Assembly (NCBI GenBank): GCA_030616265.1
Contig: JAUWXS010000006.1
Coordinates: forward strand, 1-15,106
DNA from: Dehalococcoidia bacterium
GTDB lineage: Bacteria; Chloroflexota; Dehalococcoidia; Dehalococcoidales; BS750m-G39
DNA length: 15,106 nucleotides
Direction of reading: 5' to 3'
Shown: piece by piece, positions 1 through 6,268 of the stretch
Position numbering within the stretch: the stretch's first letter is position 1
Layout: each line of letters begins with the position of its first letter
The notes under the pieces: generated by a model
Database searches by the model: none
Told to the model about the DNA's origin: nothing
Seen by the model: only the letters and a program-made list of their open reading frames with translations
Program-made: the position numbers and the translations under genes

Positions 1-393
1 ACCATCGCTCACCACCCGGTGGCAGGGAATGATAATGGGCAGGCGGTTTCGGGCCAGAGCCTGCCCCACCGCCCGCGCCGCCCCGCTCTTGCCCATCTGC
101 TTAGCTATCCAGCCGTAGCTCCTGGTCTCCCCGTAGGGAATGAGCCTGACCAGGCGCCATACCTGGCGCTCAAAAGTAGTGGCTGAGGAAAGGTCAAGCT
201 CATCGGGGAAACTTACCCGCTGCCCGGCAAAATAAGCCTTGAGGCGTTCTATCAGGTCAGTAAAGGGTTTTTCCGAACGGGCGGCAGCTTGTATCCTGTC
301 GCCCAGCCGCCGCTCGGCTTCCCGGGCGGAGGGTTGGGGCAGGGTGGCGCTCATTAGCCCCTGATTCGAGCCCAATAGCCCCACCCAGCCCAT
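1..393 (-). CDS. ogt: Methylated-DNA--protein-cysteine methyltransferase, C-terminus cut by window edge
   Basis: This gene runs off the left edge, so its C-terminus is missing. It should repair O6-alkylguanine by moving the alkyl group onto its own cysteine in a suicidal reaction. The active-site motif PCHRV is read from bases 27 to 13, with the acceptor cysteine at 24-22. Upstream are the family's DNA-binding helix-turn-helix (TTFERQVWRLVRLIPYGET, then SYGWIAKQMG) and the arginine-finger-like region ARAVGQALARNRLP. The frame stays open upstream to base 540. The only conventional start codon in it is ATG at 393-391 (MGWVGLLGS). Protein-like sequence typical of the family (SYTTFSTD) continues before that ATG, so the true start is unclear. 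It follows the small membrane protein genes closely and is probably co-transcribed with them. The family call is firm; the start is not. Confidence 0.85.
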   Translation of the reverse strand, partial: MGWVGLLGSNQGLMSATLPQPSAREAERRLGDRIQAAARSEKPFTDLIERLKAYFAGQRVSFPDELDLSSATTFERQVWRLVRLIPYGETRSYGWIAKQMGKSGAARAVGQALARNRLPIIIPCHRVVSDG

Positions 394-455
394 ATCGGTA
401 CTAAAAGTGGTGTAGCTTAGTTGCTGGGTCGTGGTCTTTACCCCAACGAGAATAT

Positions 456-725
456 CTATGACTGGCGTGGTCGGCGGCGAAGCTGAATATAGGCAGCCAG
501 AAATATCAGGGCTGCCCCCAGAAGGATGGAGACCAGTATCTTAACCAGCTGCGGCAGCTCCATGCTCAGGAAGAAGGCGTAGGTAAAGATGCCGGTGAGT
601 ACGGCCACGGCGTAGGCGATGGTATGGGCGTTAAAGGCTCGGCGCCTTGCCGCCCGGTAGATAAGCCAGCCGATAAAGGCCAGGCAAGCTAATATGGCGA
701 CCAGTATTAGCATCGCGTTCACCAT
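456..725 (-). CDS. Small membrane protein of unknown function, 89 aa, three membrane segments
   Basis: I do not recognise a family. The 89-residue protein has three hydrophobic stretches, at about residues 4-24, 36-55 and 60-81. A short arginine-rich loop (RAARRR) follows the first, and the protein ends in a basic tail (RRRPRQS). The positive-inside rule places the arginine loop and C-terminus in the cytoplasm. The ATG at 725 overlaps the end of the preceding 58-residue gene by 7 bases, with AAGG a few bases before it, which suggests translational coupling. The DNA methyltransferase gene follows. Reading-frame integrity, compact packing and membrane topology support a real gene. No enzymatic motif is visible. 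Confidence 0.65.
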   Translation of the reverse strand: MVNAMLILVAILACLAFIGWLIYRAARRRAFNAHTIAYAVAVLTGIFTYAFFLSMELPQLVKILVSILLGAALIFLAAYIQLRRRPRQS

Positions 726-895
726 CCTACCCTTTCAAAATACTTGCCTAGACAGGCGAACATCCCAACCGTCAGCAGCAGAGAGATTAGCTGCCCTAGC
801 TCGGTCAGGTATCTCACGTACTGGGCGGCCAGGTAACCGACACCAGCCAGGCAGAAGAGAATCCCGAAACCAAATAATACGTATTCCAGCTTCAT
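719..895 (-). CDS. Small membrane protein of unknown function, 58 aa, two membrane segments
   Basis: The frame is open back to base 1054, but the residues before MKLEYVLFG are basic, charged sequence overlapping the upstream gene in another frame. I therefore place the start at ATG 895, where GGAG at 908-905 gives a usable ribosome binding site (9-base spacer). The resulting 58-residue protein has two hydrophobic segments, about residues 4-25 and 31-50, and almost nothing outside the membrane. It lies 20 bases after the 169-residue single-pass protein gene and overlaps the next gene by 7 bases, so the three look like one co-translated set. No family is recognised. A small subunit or accessory protein of a membrane complex with its neighbours is possible but unproven. 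Confidence 0.6.
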   Translation of the reverse strand: MKLEYVLFGFGILFCLAGVGYLAAQYVRYLTELGQLISLLLTVGMFACLGKYFERVGW

Positions 896-915
896 ATTAA
901 CCGTCTCCAGGGTTA

Positions 916-1425
916 TCAATACCTGGGCAATAGTGACGATATATGCACTATTATCCGGCGCTCTACTCCGTCCCGCTTTATTATTACCGAGAACTCGTAG
1001 TCTTGATTTTCGGGGATGTCGGTGGGGCGAAGCAGGCCGGTGTCCACCACCCACTCCAGCTCTTCTTTATCAAAGCCGCCGATGGCTACCGCCTGCGATA
1101 TCAAGTCGCTGTGCTTTGTCTCGCCGAACCACACTGCGGCTTCAACATCAGCCGAGTAGGTGCTAAAGCGGCGGTTGTCCAGCTCGTAGCGGAAGTATAT
1201 GTCCTGCCCTTCTTCGGTCCAGATGGACGGGGGGTAATCGCGCGACCAGTAGTCGGGCTCAATTACTTCTTCCCGCTCCTGGGTGGTCATACGGACGGTG
1301 TCGTAGGTGCCCATATAGCCATCAAAGATGAATATGGCGATGATAGCTAAAAAGAAGGCTATGGTCAAAAATAGGTAGAGGTTCTTGCGCTGGGTGGTCT
1401 TTTTCCCGGTCCTTCGCGTTGGCAT
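916..1425 (-). CDS. Single-pass membrane-anchored protein of unknown function, 169 aa
   Basis: The protein starts with a very basic tail (residues 1-14, TRRTGKKTTQRKN) followed by one hydrophobic helix at about residues 15-35. A roughly 130-residue soluble domain follows, rich in acidic and aromatic residues (IEPDYWSRDYPPS, QDIYFRYELDNRRF) and ending in a beta-type sequence (YEFSVIIKRDGVERRIIVH). The basic N-terminus predicts an N-in topology with the domain outside the cell. I see no cysteines, metal motif or known fold signature. It is the first gene of its unit: a consensus-like promoter lies at 1442-1470 and the predicted leader is only about 10 bases with no clear ribosome binding site. 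Two small membrane proteins follow. Function is unknown. Confidence 0.7.
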   Translation of the reverse strand: MPTRRTGKKTTQRKNLYLFLTIAFFLAIIAIFIFDGYMGTYDTVRMTTQEREEVIEPDYWSRDYPPSIWTEEGQDIYFRYELDNRRFSTYSADVEAAVWFGETKHSDLISQAVAIGGFDKEELEWVVDTGLLRPTDIPENQDYEFSVIIKRDGVERRIIVHISSLLPRY

Positions 1426-1441
1426 AAGCTAAAGTTTCCGT

Positions 1442-1470
1442 ATCATAAATAAAGCGCTGACGCTTGTCAA
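1442..1470 (-). promoter_or_regulatory. Near-consensus housekeeping promoter for the small membrane protein genes
   Basis: On the minus strand TTGACA (1470-1465), a 17-base spacer and TATGAT (1447-1442) match the sigma-70-type consensus almost perfectly. Transcription should begin about 1435, only about 10 bases before the ATG at 1425. The spacer contains an inverted repeat, AAGCG-TCAG-CGCTT (1465-1452), that could be an operator or the hpf terminator stem. The promoter begins 4 bases after the hpf stop codon. Confidence 0.75.
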
Positions 1471-1473
1471 GGC

Positions 1474-2010
1474 TTACCCCAGCTCGGGCTCAATCAGGCC
1501 GTAGTCGCCGTCGTGGCGCCGATAGAGCAGGTTAAGCTCCTCACTATCGGCGTTAAAGAAGAGGAAGAAGTTGTGCCCCAGAAGCTCCATCTGGTCAATG
1601 GCTTCCGCCACCGACATCGGCTTAACGGCAAAGCGCTTGACCTTGACCACCTTTCTGGCTGGCTGGGCTTCTTCCTTGAACTCACCCCGGGCCAGTGAGC
1701 TTCCCCGCCCCTTCTCGTAGAGCTTTCCCTTGTAGCGCTCAATCTGCCGGTTGATAACCGCCGCCACCTTGTTAATCGCCGCCGGCAGGTCTTCTCCCCT
1801 CTCCACCCCCCGCAGCAGGGTGCCGTGGCTGTCGATGGTTAGCTGGACGACAAAGTGCTGCTTGGTGTTCCTTGTCTTTTCTTGGGCGATTTCCACCTTG
1901 TATTCCATGATATCGGGCAGGTGGCGATCGAGCTTGCCCAGCTTGCTCTCAATGAGCTGGCGCACGGTGGGGGTTAGTTCTATATTTTTAGCCGTTATAT
2001 TTAGCTCCAT
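1474..2010 (-). CDS. hpf: Ribosome hibernation promoting factor, long form
   Basis: The 178-residue protein has the two-domain layout of long HPF. Residues 1-100 form the S30AE/YfiA domain that binds the 30S decoding centre (start MELNITAKNIELTPTVRQLI, then KLGKLDRHLPDI). A short linker follows. Residues about 120-178 form the dimerisation domain (VVKVKRFAVKPMSVAEAIDQ, ending YGLIEPELG) that joins two 70S ribosomes into 100S particles. This idles ribosomes in stationary phase or starvation. AAGGAG at 2026-2021 serves as ribosome binding site and lies inside the end of comF, whose stop is 5 bases upstream, so the two are one operon. The length is slightly below the usual 180-190. The call is secure. 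Confidence 0.95.
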   Translation of the reverse strand: MELNITAKNIELTPTVRQLIESKLGKLDRHLPDIMEYKVEIAQEKTRNTKQHFVVQLTIDSHGTLLRGVERGEDLPAAINKVAAVINRQIERYKGKLYEKGRGSSLARGEFKEEAQPARKVVKVKRFAVKPMSVAEAIDQMELLGHNFFLFFNADSEELNLLYRRHDGDYGLIEPELG

Positions 2011-2015
2011 CGGTT

Positions 2016-2750
2016 TTACACTCCTTGCGCTGGTTCCTTTATCTCCTTAGCCAGCACCAGCCCCCATACCGAGCTGGCTCCGCTTTCCTTCAGCGCCCGG
2101 GCGCAGGCGTCAAGGGTAGCCCCCGAGGTGGCGACGTCGTCGATAAGCAAGACTGGCTTAGCCTCCAGTCGGCGGTCACGGCAGGAAAAGGCATCGGCGA
2201 CATTGTTCCGCCGCTCGTCCACGTTCGGGGTCCTGGCCTGGGGTGGGGTATGGCGCTCCCGTACCAGGCAGTCATCAACTAACGGCAGACCGGTAAGCTT
2301 GGCCAGCTCTTGAGCCAGCAGGCGGGACTGGTTGTAGCCCCGCTCCCGCAATCTTTTGCGGTGTAGCGGCACCGGCACCAGGACCTCCCCGGGCACAGGA
2401 CTAGTGGTGAGATAATCGTTGAGCAACTGGGTGAGGAGCACCGCCAGGGCTCTGAGGTTCCTATACTTAAGCTCGTGTATAGCCTGGCGAATCGCCCCGT
2501 CGAATTTAAAAGGGGCGCGAATGCCGTCTATCTCTGCCTGCCAGCCGATGCAGACGGGACAGATTACGGCGTTTTGCTGGGGCCGGCCGCACCGGGGGCA
2601 GAGGGGGGGCATAATCCGGGGTAACGACTGGCGGCAGGAAGAGCAGATAAAATCCCCCTCCCTTCCACAGCCAACACACCAGCGTGGAAACAACAGGTCG
2701 AGTGCTATCCCCTTGAGTTTGGTTAACTGAGGGAGCACCTTCCGCACCAA
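2016..2750 (-). CDS. comF: ComF family phosphoribosyltransferase-like protein
   Basis: ComF proteins are linked to DNA uptake and recombination in competent bacteria. Their exact reaction is unsettled. The N-terminus carries cysteine pairs of a zinc-binding region (CVGC at 25-28, CSSC at 36-39, CPRC at 51-54, CPVC at 64-67). The phosphoribosyltransferase domain follows, with VPVPLHRKRLRERGYNQS (about 125-142) and the PRPP-binding loop VLLIDDVATSGATL (about 200-213). At 244 residues the length is normal. The first codon is TTG at 2750. GTG at 2747 and GTG at 2738 are alternatives, and none has a clear ribosome binding site. The gene lies 32 bases after the zinc-ribbon gene and 5 bases before hpf. 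A short-patch repair or nucleobase salvage role is also conceivable. Confidence 0.9.
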   Translation of the reverse strand: MVRKVLPQLTKLKGIALDLLFPRWCVGCGREGDFICSSCRQSLPRIMPPLCPRCGRPQQNAVICPVCIGWQAEIDGIRAPFKFDGAIRQAIHELKYRNLRALAVLLTQLLNDYLTTSPVPGEVLVPVPLHRKRLRERGYNQSRLLAQELAKLTGLPLVDDCLVRERHTPPQARTPNVDERRNNVADAFSCRDRRLEAKPVLLIDDVATSGATLDACARALKESGASSVWGLVLAKEIKEPAQGV

Positions 2751-2782
2751 TAGTATAAGGCTTCAGAATAAGCGCTCGGGTT

Positions 2783-2995
2783 TTAACGGGGGCGGGGGCT
2801 GTGTGATGCCCCGCTGATGATGGGTTCGTTGATATAAACGTCACCGTTCCTGATTTTCAGGTTGAAACCGCAATCAGGATTGGTGCAAACCCATGCTTTG
2901 TAAAAAATGTCTGCCCCCTGACTGCCAAAGTCGGACAGGGGCACCAGATCTCCAGAATTACACTTCTGGCATTTGGGGAAATTAGATTGTTCCAT
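2783..2995 (-). CDS. Small zinc-ribbon protein, 70 aa
   Basis: The 70-residue protein has a CxxC pair (C9, C12) and a second pair CxxxxC (C37, C42) around a beta-rich core (ADIFYKAWVCTNPDCGFNLKI). This is the outline of a zinc ribbon, used for nucleic-acid or protein binding. The ATG at 2995 is preceded by an excellent ribosome binding site, AGGAGG within 3009-3001. A consensus-like promoter lies at 3031-3059, so this is the first gene of the unit that continues into comF and hpf. I cannot name a specific family. The last 15 residues (IISGASHSPRPR) look disordered. Confidence 0.7.
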   Translation of the reverse strand: MEQSNFPKCQKCNSGDLVPLSDFGSQGADIFYKAWVCTNPDCGFNLKIRNGDVYINEPIISGASHSPRPR

Positions 2996-3030
2996 GAAGT
3001 CCTCCTCCCAACCAAAATGGAATCTTATGC

Positions 3031-3059
3031 AGTATACACTATGCTGCGGTTGTTGGCAA
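3031..3059 (-). promoter_or_regulatory. Promoter of the zinc-ribbon-comF-hpf unit
   Basis: On the minus strand TTGCCA (3059-3054) and TATACT (3036-3031) are separated by exactly 17 bases. This is a 5-of-6 and 5-of-6 match to the sigma-70-type consensus. The -35 box and most of the spacer lie inside the last codons of thpR. The start of transcription should be about 3024, leaving a leader of roughly 30 bases that contains AGGAGG. Confidence 0.7.
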
Positions 3060-3641
3060 GGGCTTATTTAGCGCCGCCGAGCTTATCCGAGTGTAGATGG
3101 GGCCCTCCCTGGTTAGCTGGCTCTTTATCAGGTTGACGGCTTCTACCGGGAAGCTTTGGGCGGCATCGAATTCGGTGTCGGCGATGAGTTGCCCCAGCTT
3201 GGCTCGTTCGTCGGGCGTTGCCTGGTCGCGCAGGCGGGCCAGGGTTAAATGAGGGGTGAACCGCCTCCCCTCGGGAGCAAAGCCCAGCCCCGCCAGGTTG
3301 GACTCAAGGCGCTGCTGGAGCTTGGCCAGCTTATCCACCTCCCCGCTTACCCCCACCCAGATTACCTGCACCCGCCTCGGGTTGGGGAAAACGCCTAATT
3401 CCTTGACCTCCAGCTGGAAAGGAGATACGCCCTGAACCGCCTTGGTCATGGCGGCGGTTATTTCGCCCATCCTGTCCGCCGCCACGTTGCCCAGGAACTT
3501 TAGCGTCAGGTGGATGTTATCGGGGTCGGCCCACTTTACCGGTGCCTGCCCCCCTGATTTTAGCTGGGCCTGAAGCTCTCTGAGTCCCCTTTTTACCCCG
3601 TCGGGGAGCTCGATGGCGATAAAACAGCGCACCTGTTCCAT
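3039..3641 (-). CDS. thpR: RNA 2',3'-cyclic phosphodiesterase (2H family)
   Basis: This is a 2H phosphoesterase, once called 2'-5' RNA ligase (LigT). It hydrolyses 2',3'-cyclic phosphate ends of RNA to 2'-phosphates. Both catalytic HxTx motifs are present: HLTL at residues 44-47 (DNIHLTLKFLGNV) and HLTL at 131-134 (FTPHLTLARLRD). The start MEQVRCFIAIELPD is typical of the family, and 200 residues is normal. The ATG at 3641 is 3 bases after the amidohydrolase stop codon, so it is probably read through from the L25 unit. No obvious ribosome binding site precedes it, which suggests translational coupling. The cellular substrate is generally unclear in this family. Confidence 0.93.
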   Translation of the reverse strand: MEQVRCFIAIELPDGVKRGLRELQAQLKSGGQAPVKWADPDNIHLTLKFLGNVAADRMGEITAAMTKAVQGVSPFQLEVKELGVFPNPRRVQVIWVGVSGEVDKLAKLQQRLESNLAGLGFAPEGRRFTPHLTLARLRDQATPDERAKLGQLIADTEFDAAQSFPVEAVNLIKSQLTREGPIYTRISSAALNKPLPTTAA

Positions 3642-3644
3642 AAT

Positions 3645-4496
3645 CTACGGCTCGCTTTTGATGCCCAGAAGCCTTAGGGCATTAGCTGACAGCATGAGGT
3701 CTTTTGTCTCCTGAGGCAACTCCAGTGCATCAATCTCTTCCAGCAGGCGGCGCTGCGGCAACAGGGGATAGTCGCTGCCGAAGAGAATCTTGTCGGCACC
3801 CACCAGCTGGATAACCTGATTATATACCTCAGGCGTATAGAGAAGGGGTGAAGCCGCCGTGTCAAAGTAAACATTTTTCATTGCCTTTTTGACCTCGGGC
3901 ATCAGGCTATAGAAGGGCAGCCCCCCACCCCAGTGGGCGCAGACGATGGTCAGTTCGGGGTAGCTGGTGATAAAGGGGTAGAGTATATCGGGGGTGATAC
4001 CCCCCTTGCCCTGATAGTCATGACCTACCGGTTCTGAGGCGTGGGTGAGCAGAATCAGATGGTGTTGGGAGAGCGCCTCAGCAAAGGGGGCTGTTACCAT
4101 CTCGTCGGCGAGGTCGAGTAGCTGCATATCCGGTCTCATCTCGCCCACCCCCTTTATCCCCGCCTTAGCGCAGCGTTCGATTTCGGCGATGGCGGCCTGG
4201 GTTGACTGGGGCTGGACGGCGCAGAAGCCCACCAGCCTCTTAGGGTAACGGGCTACCGAGTCTATGATATAGTCGTTGGTTTCGACACAAAGCTCGTGGG
4301 TCGTCCAGCCGATATTGAGAATGACCGAGATGTCGACCCCGGCTTTATCCATACTGGCGATGAGCTCATCGGCGGTAGCCAGTTTGGCATCGGGGTTGGA
4401 GTAGAGGATAGCGAAACAGGGGTCGCGCCCAATGTACTGGCTGCGCTTCTTCTTTATCTGGGGCGGGAAGACATGGGTATGAAAGTCAATAATCAT
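3645..4496 (-). CDS. Metal-dependent amidohydrolase (amidohydrolase_2 / TIM-barrel hydrolase)
   Basis: The 283-residue protein starts with the metal-binding HxH (MIIDFHTHVF, H6 and H8). Further candidate metal ligands follow on a TIM barrel: H152 (LLTHASEPVGH), H188 (TIVCAHWGGGLPFY) and D242 (KILFGSDYPL). This order is that of the amidohydrolase_2 family, which includes aminocarboxymuconate-semialdehyde decarboxylase and related (de)carboxylases and hydrolases. The substrate cannot be told from sequence. I chose ATG 4496 because the family begins right at this beta strand. A TTG at 4532 overlapping the L25 stop (TTGA) would add 12 unlikely residues. The gene sits between L25 and thpR, probably in one transcript. 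No signal peptide is seen, so it is cytoplasmic. Confidence 0.85.
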   Translation of the reverse strand: MIIDFHTHVFPPQIKKKRSQYIGRDPCFAILYSNPDAKLATADELIASMDKAGVDISVILNIGWTTHELCVETNDYIIDSVARYPKRLVGFCAVQPQSTQAAIAEIERCAKAGIKGVGEMRPDMQLLDLADEMVTAPFAEALSQHHLILLTHASEPVGHDYQGKGGITPDILYPFITSYPELTIVCAHWGGGLPFYSLMPEVKKAMKNVYFDTAASPLLYTPEVYNQVIQLVGADKILFGSDYPLLPQRRLLEEIDALELPQETKDLMLSANALRLLGIKSEP

Positions 4497-4528
4497 CGCC
4501 AGATTACAGCAAAACAGCCAGAAGGGCT

Positions 4529-5212
4529 TCAAGCGGGGTAAGATTTCTCCTCCGGCGTTTCTTCCGCCTTTTCCCCGGCTTCCTTGCCCTCTTCGGCGCC
4601 CTCTTCTAGCTCCTCGGCCTCTACCTCTTCTTCCACTACCTCCTCAACCTCCACCCTTACCTCGCTGACCTTGACCACCATCTGGTCGGGCTCATTCATA
4701 ACGGTGACCTCGGGGCTGAGGACGATATCCCTGACGAAGATTGCCTGCTCTACTTCCTCCAGCGGGCTCAGGTCGACCTCAATCTGGGGCGGGAGGTCAT
4801 CGGGCAGGCACTCCACGCTTAGGCTGGTCAGGCTGTGAGATATGGTGCGCCCCTTTTCCTTCATGGCCGGGGATTCACCAATCAGGACAATAGGTACATC
4901 CGCCTTTATCTTCTCCGTCTTTTTCACCTGGTAGAAGTCAACGTGAAGCAGTTCCCCGCTGCAGGGCTCTCTCTGGATTTCCCTGATGAAGACATTGCGG
5001 GGTTGCTTATCGCCTTCAACATCAAGGGCGATGATCCGGGTCATTCCGGCGCGGGCTATGGTCCGCTGCAGCTTGGGCGTATCGCACTGCAGCACCAGCG
5101 ACTCGAGACCACGCCCAAAAAGGTGCGTCGGGGTGACGCCCTGGCGGCGCAAAAATCTTGTCTTCTTGCCCAGTATCTCTCTTTTGCTAGCCTTCAGGGT
5201 TAAAGCTTCCAT
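4529..5212 (-). CDS. rplY: 50S ribosomal protein L25, CTC (general stress) form
   Basis: The 227-residue protein has the two-domain CTC layout. Residues 1-95 are the 5S-rRNA-binding L25 domain (LTLKASKREILGKKTRFLRR, then LLHVDFYQV). Residues 100-190 are the beta-rich C-terminal domain (VPIVLIGESPAMKEKGRTIS, then LPDDLPPQIEVDLSPLEE). An acidic, glutamate-rich tail of about 35 residues (EVEEVVEEEVEAEELEEG) is common in such homologues and is probably disordered. The ATG at 5212 is preceded by AGAGG at 5223-5219 with 6 bases of spacing. The gene is the first of a leftward unit and diverges from the transketolase operon. Confidence 0.95.
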   Translation of the reverse strand: MEALTLKASKREILGKKTRFLRRQGVTPTHLFGRGLESLVLQCDTPKLQRTIARAGMTRIIALDVEGDKQPRNVFIREIQREPCSGELLHVDFYQVKKTEKIKADVPIVLIGESPAMKEKGRTISHSLTSLSVECLPDDLPPQIEVDLSPLEEVEQAIFVRDIVLSPEVTVMNEPDQMVVKVSEVRVEVEEVVEEEVEAEELEEGAEEGKEAGEKAEETPEEKSYPA

Positions 5213-5252
5213 TTATTTCCTCTGCCACGCTAATATGCCAGCATCAAAATCA

Positions 5253-5271
5253 AGCCTAAAACCAGTAGGCT
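5253..5271. other. Inverted repeat in the L25/transketolase divergent region
   Basis: AGCCTA (5253-5258) and TAGGCT (5266-5271) are exact complements around a 7-base loop. The repeat lies between the two divergent genes, about 40 bases before the L25 start. It could be an operator or a hairpin in a longer L25 leader. It is short, so chance is possible. Apart from it and the transketolase promoter, nothing else is seen in 5213-5374. Confidence 0.35.
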
Positions 5272-5335
5272 GACGAGTAATTTTATATCCATTAACATTA
5301 ACACTTTAGCCCTACGGAAGTCAATTTGAGACAGC

Positions 5336-5364
5336 TAGACTTGAGCCTGGAACTATTGTATAAT
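5336..5364 (+). promoter_or_regulatory. Promoter of the transketolase operon
   Basis: TAGACT (5336-5341, 4 of 6) and TATAAT (5359-5364, 6 of 6) are separated by 17 bases. Transcription should begin near 5371. The first in-frame ATG of the transketolase gene is at 5375, so either the message is nearly leaderless or translation starts further down. Confidence 0.7.
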
Positions 5365-5374
5365 CAAAGCACAG

Positions 5375-6268
5375 ATGGCGATGATGTCTTTACCTGAGAT
5401 GGGCGGTCCCAAGTCGACCTCGGCTACTAGTGTAGAAGCCGAGGCTTTTTCTTTATCGGCCTCGGTAGCCGAGATGGAGGCGATGGCTAAAAAGCTGCGC
5501 CGCCACATCATCACCATGATCGGCAAGGCGGGCAGCGGTCACCCCGGTGGCTCCCTTTCCTCGGTGGAGATTTTGACCACCCTTTATTTTAAGCTGATGC
5601 GGCATAAGCCCCTGGACCCGCAGTGGCCGGACAGAGACCGGTTTATCCTGAGCAAGGGGCACGCCGCCCCCCTCCTCTATGCCACCCTGGCTGAGTGCGG
5701 CTACTTCCCCGTGGAGGAGTTGCTCACCCTGCGACAGATAGACAGCCGCCTGCAGGGGCATACCGACCGCACGATTACGCCCGGCGTAGAGATGTCGTCG
5801 GGCTCTCTGGGGCAGGGGTTGTCCTTTGCCCTGGGCGTGGCTTTAGCCGACCGTATCGACGGGCAGGACTACCGAGTGTACGCGCTGCTCGGGGACGGGG
5901 AGTGCAACGAGGGGCAGGTATGGGAGGCGGCGATGGCCACGGCCCACTACAATGTGGACAACCTGACGGCCATCGTGGACAACAACGGCCAGCAGATTGA
6001 CGGCTGGAACTGCGACGTCATGAGCCTCGACCCCTTCGCCGGCAAGTGGCAGGCCTTCGGCTGGAAGGTTATCGAGGTCGACGGGCACAGCATTCCCCAG
6101 CTTATCGATGCCTTTAAGGAGGCGCAGAAGGTCAAGGGGCAGCCCGCCGTCATCATCGCCCATACCATAAAGGGTAAAGGCGTCAGCTTTATGGAGAATA
6201 ACCCCGATTTTCACGGCACCGCCCCCAACACCATTGAGGTGGAGTTAGCCTTAAAGGAGCTGGAGTAA
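5375..6268 (+). CDS. Transketolase, N-terminal (thiamine-diphosphate-binding) subunit
   Basis: Transketolase moves two-carbon ketol units between sugar phosphates in the pentose phosphate pathway. This is the separate N-terminal subunit, which holds the thiamine diphosphate and metal site. It shows KAGSGHPGGSLS (51-62), KGHAAPLLYATLAECGYF (94-111) and the TPP motif GDGECNEGQVWEA...DNN (173-204). Family members usually begin close to the sequence MAKKLRRHIITMIGKAG, which corresponds to ATG 5483 or ATG 5474. The 33-36 residues before that (from ATG 5375) are a low-complexity Ser/Ala/Glu stretch whose DNA forms a terminator-like hairpin. The true start may therefore be 5474 or 5483, with 5375-5473 as leader. 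None of the starts has a well-spaced ribosome binding site. The stop codon abuts the GTG of the C-terminal subunit. Confidence 0.93.
   Translation: MAMMSLPEMGGPKSTSATSVEAEAFSLSASVAEMEAMAKKLRRHIITMIGKAGSGHPGGSLSSVEILTTLYFKLMRHKPLDPQWPDRDRFILSKGHAAPLLYATLAECGYFPVEELLTLRQIDSRLQGHTDRTITPGVEMSSGSLGQGLSFALGVALADRIDGQDYRVYALLGDGECNEGQVWEAAMATAHYNVDNLTAIVDNNGQQIDGWNCDVMSLDPFAGKWQAFGWKVIEVDGHSIPQLIDAFKEAQKVKGQPAVIIAHTIKGKGVSFMENNPDFHGTAPNTIEVELALKELE
5418..5454 (+). terminator. Attenuator-like hairpin with U-run in the transketolase leader
   Basis: CCTCGGCT (5418-5425) pairs perfectly with AGCCGAGG (5437-5444) and is followed by CTTTTTCTTT (5445-5454), the outline of an intrinsic terminator. It lies about 50 bases after the predicted transcription start. 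Alternative pairings of the second arm with GCCTCGGT (5459-5466), and of CTCGG (5461-5465) with CCGAG (5469-5473) beside ATG 5474, exclude the terminator or hide the start. If ATG 5375 is the true start, the hairpin is inside coding sequence. Confidence 0.5.

Noticed and set aside
896..1054. 53-residue N-terminal extension of the 58-residue membrane protein
   Set aside because: The extra residues are basic, low-similarity sequence overlapping the 169-residue gene in another frame. A proper ribosome binding site precedes ATG 895.
4497..4532. TTG start of the amidohydrolase overlapping the L25 stop codon
   Set aside because: It would place 12 non-family residues (KPFWLFCCNLA) before the conserved first strand, and no ribosome binding site precedes it.
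5843..6214. Antisense frames of 100-150 codons inside the transketolase and ATPase genes
   Set aside because: GC-rich codons of a strongly conserved gene create such open frames on the other strand. None has a ribosome binding site or recognisable domain.
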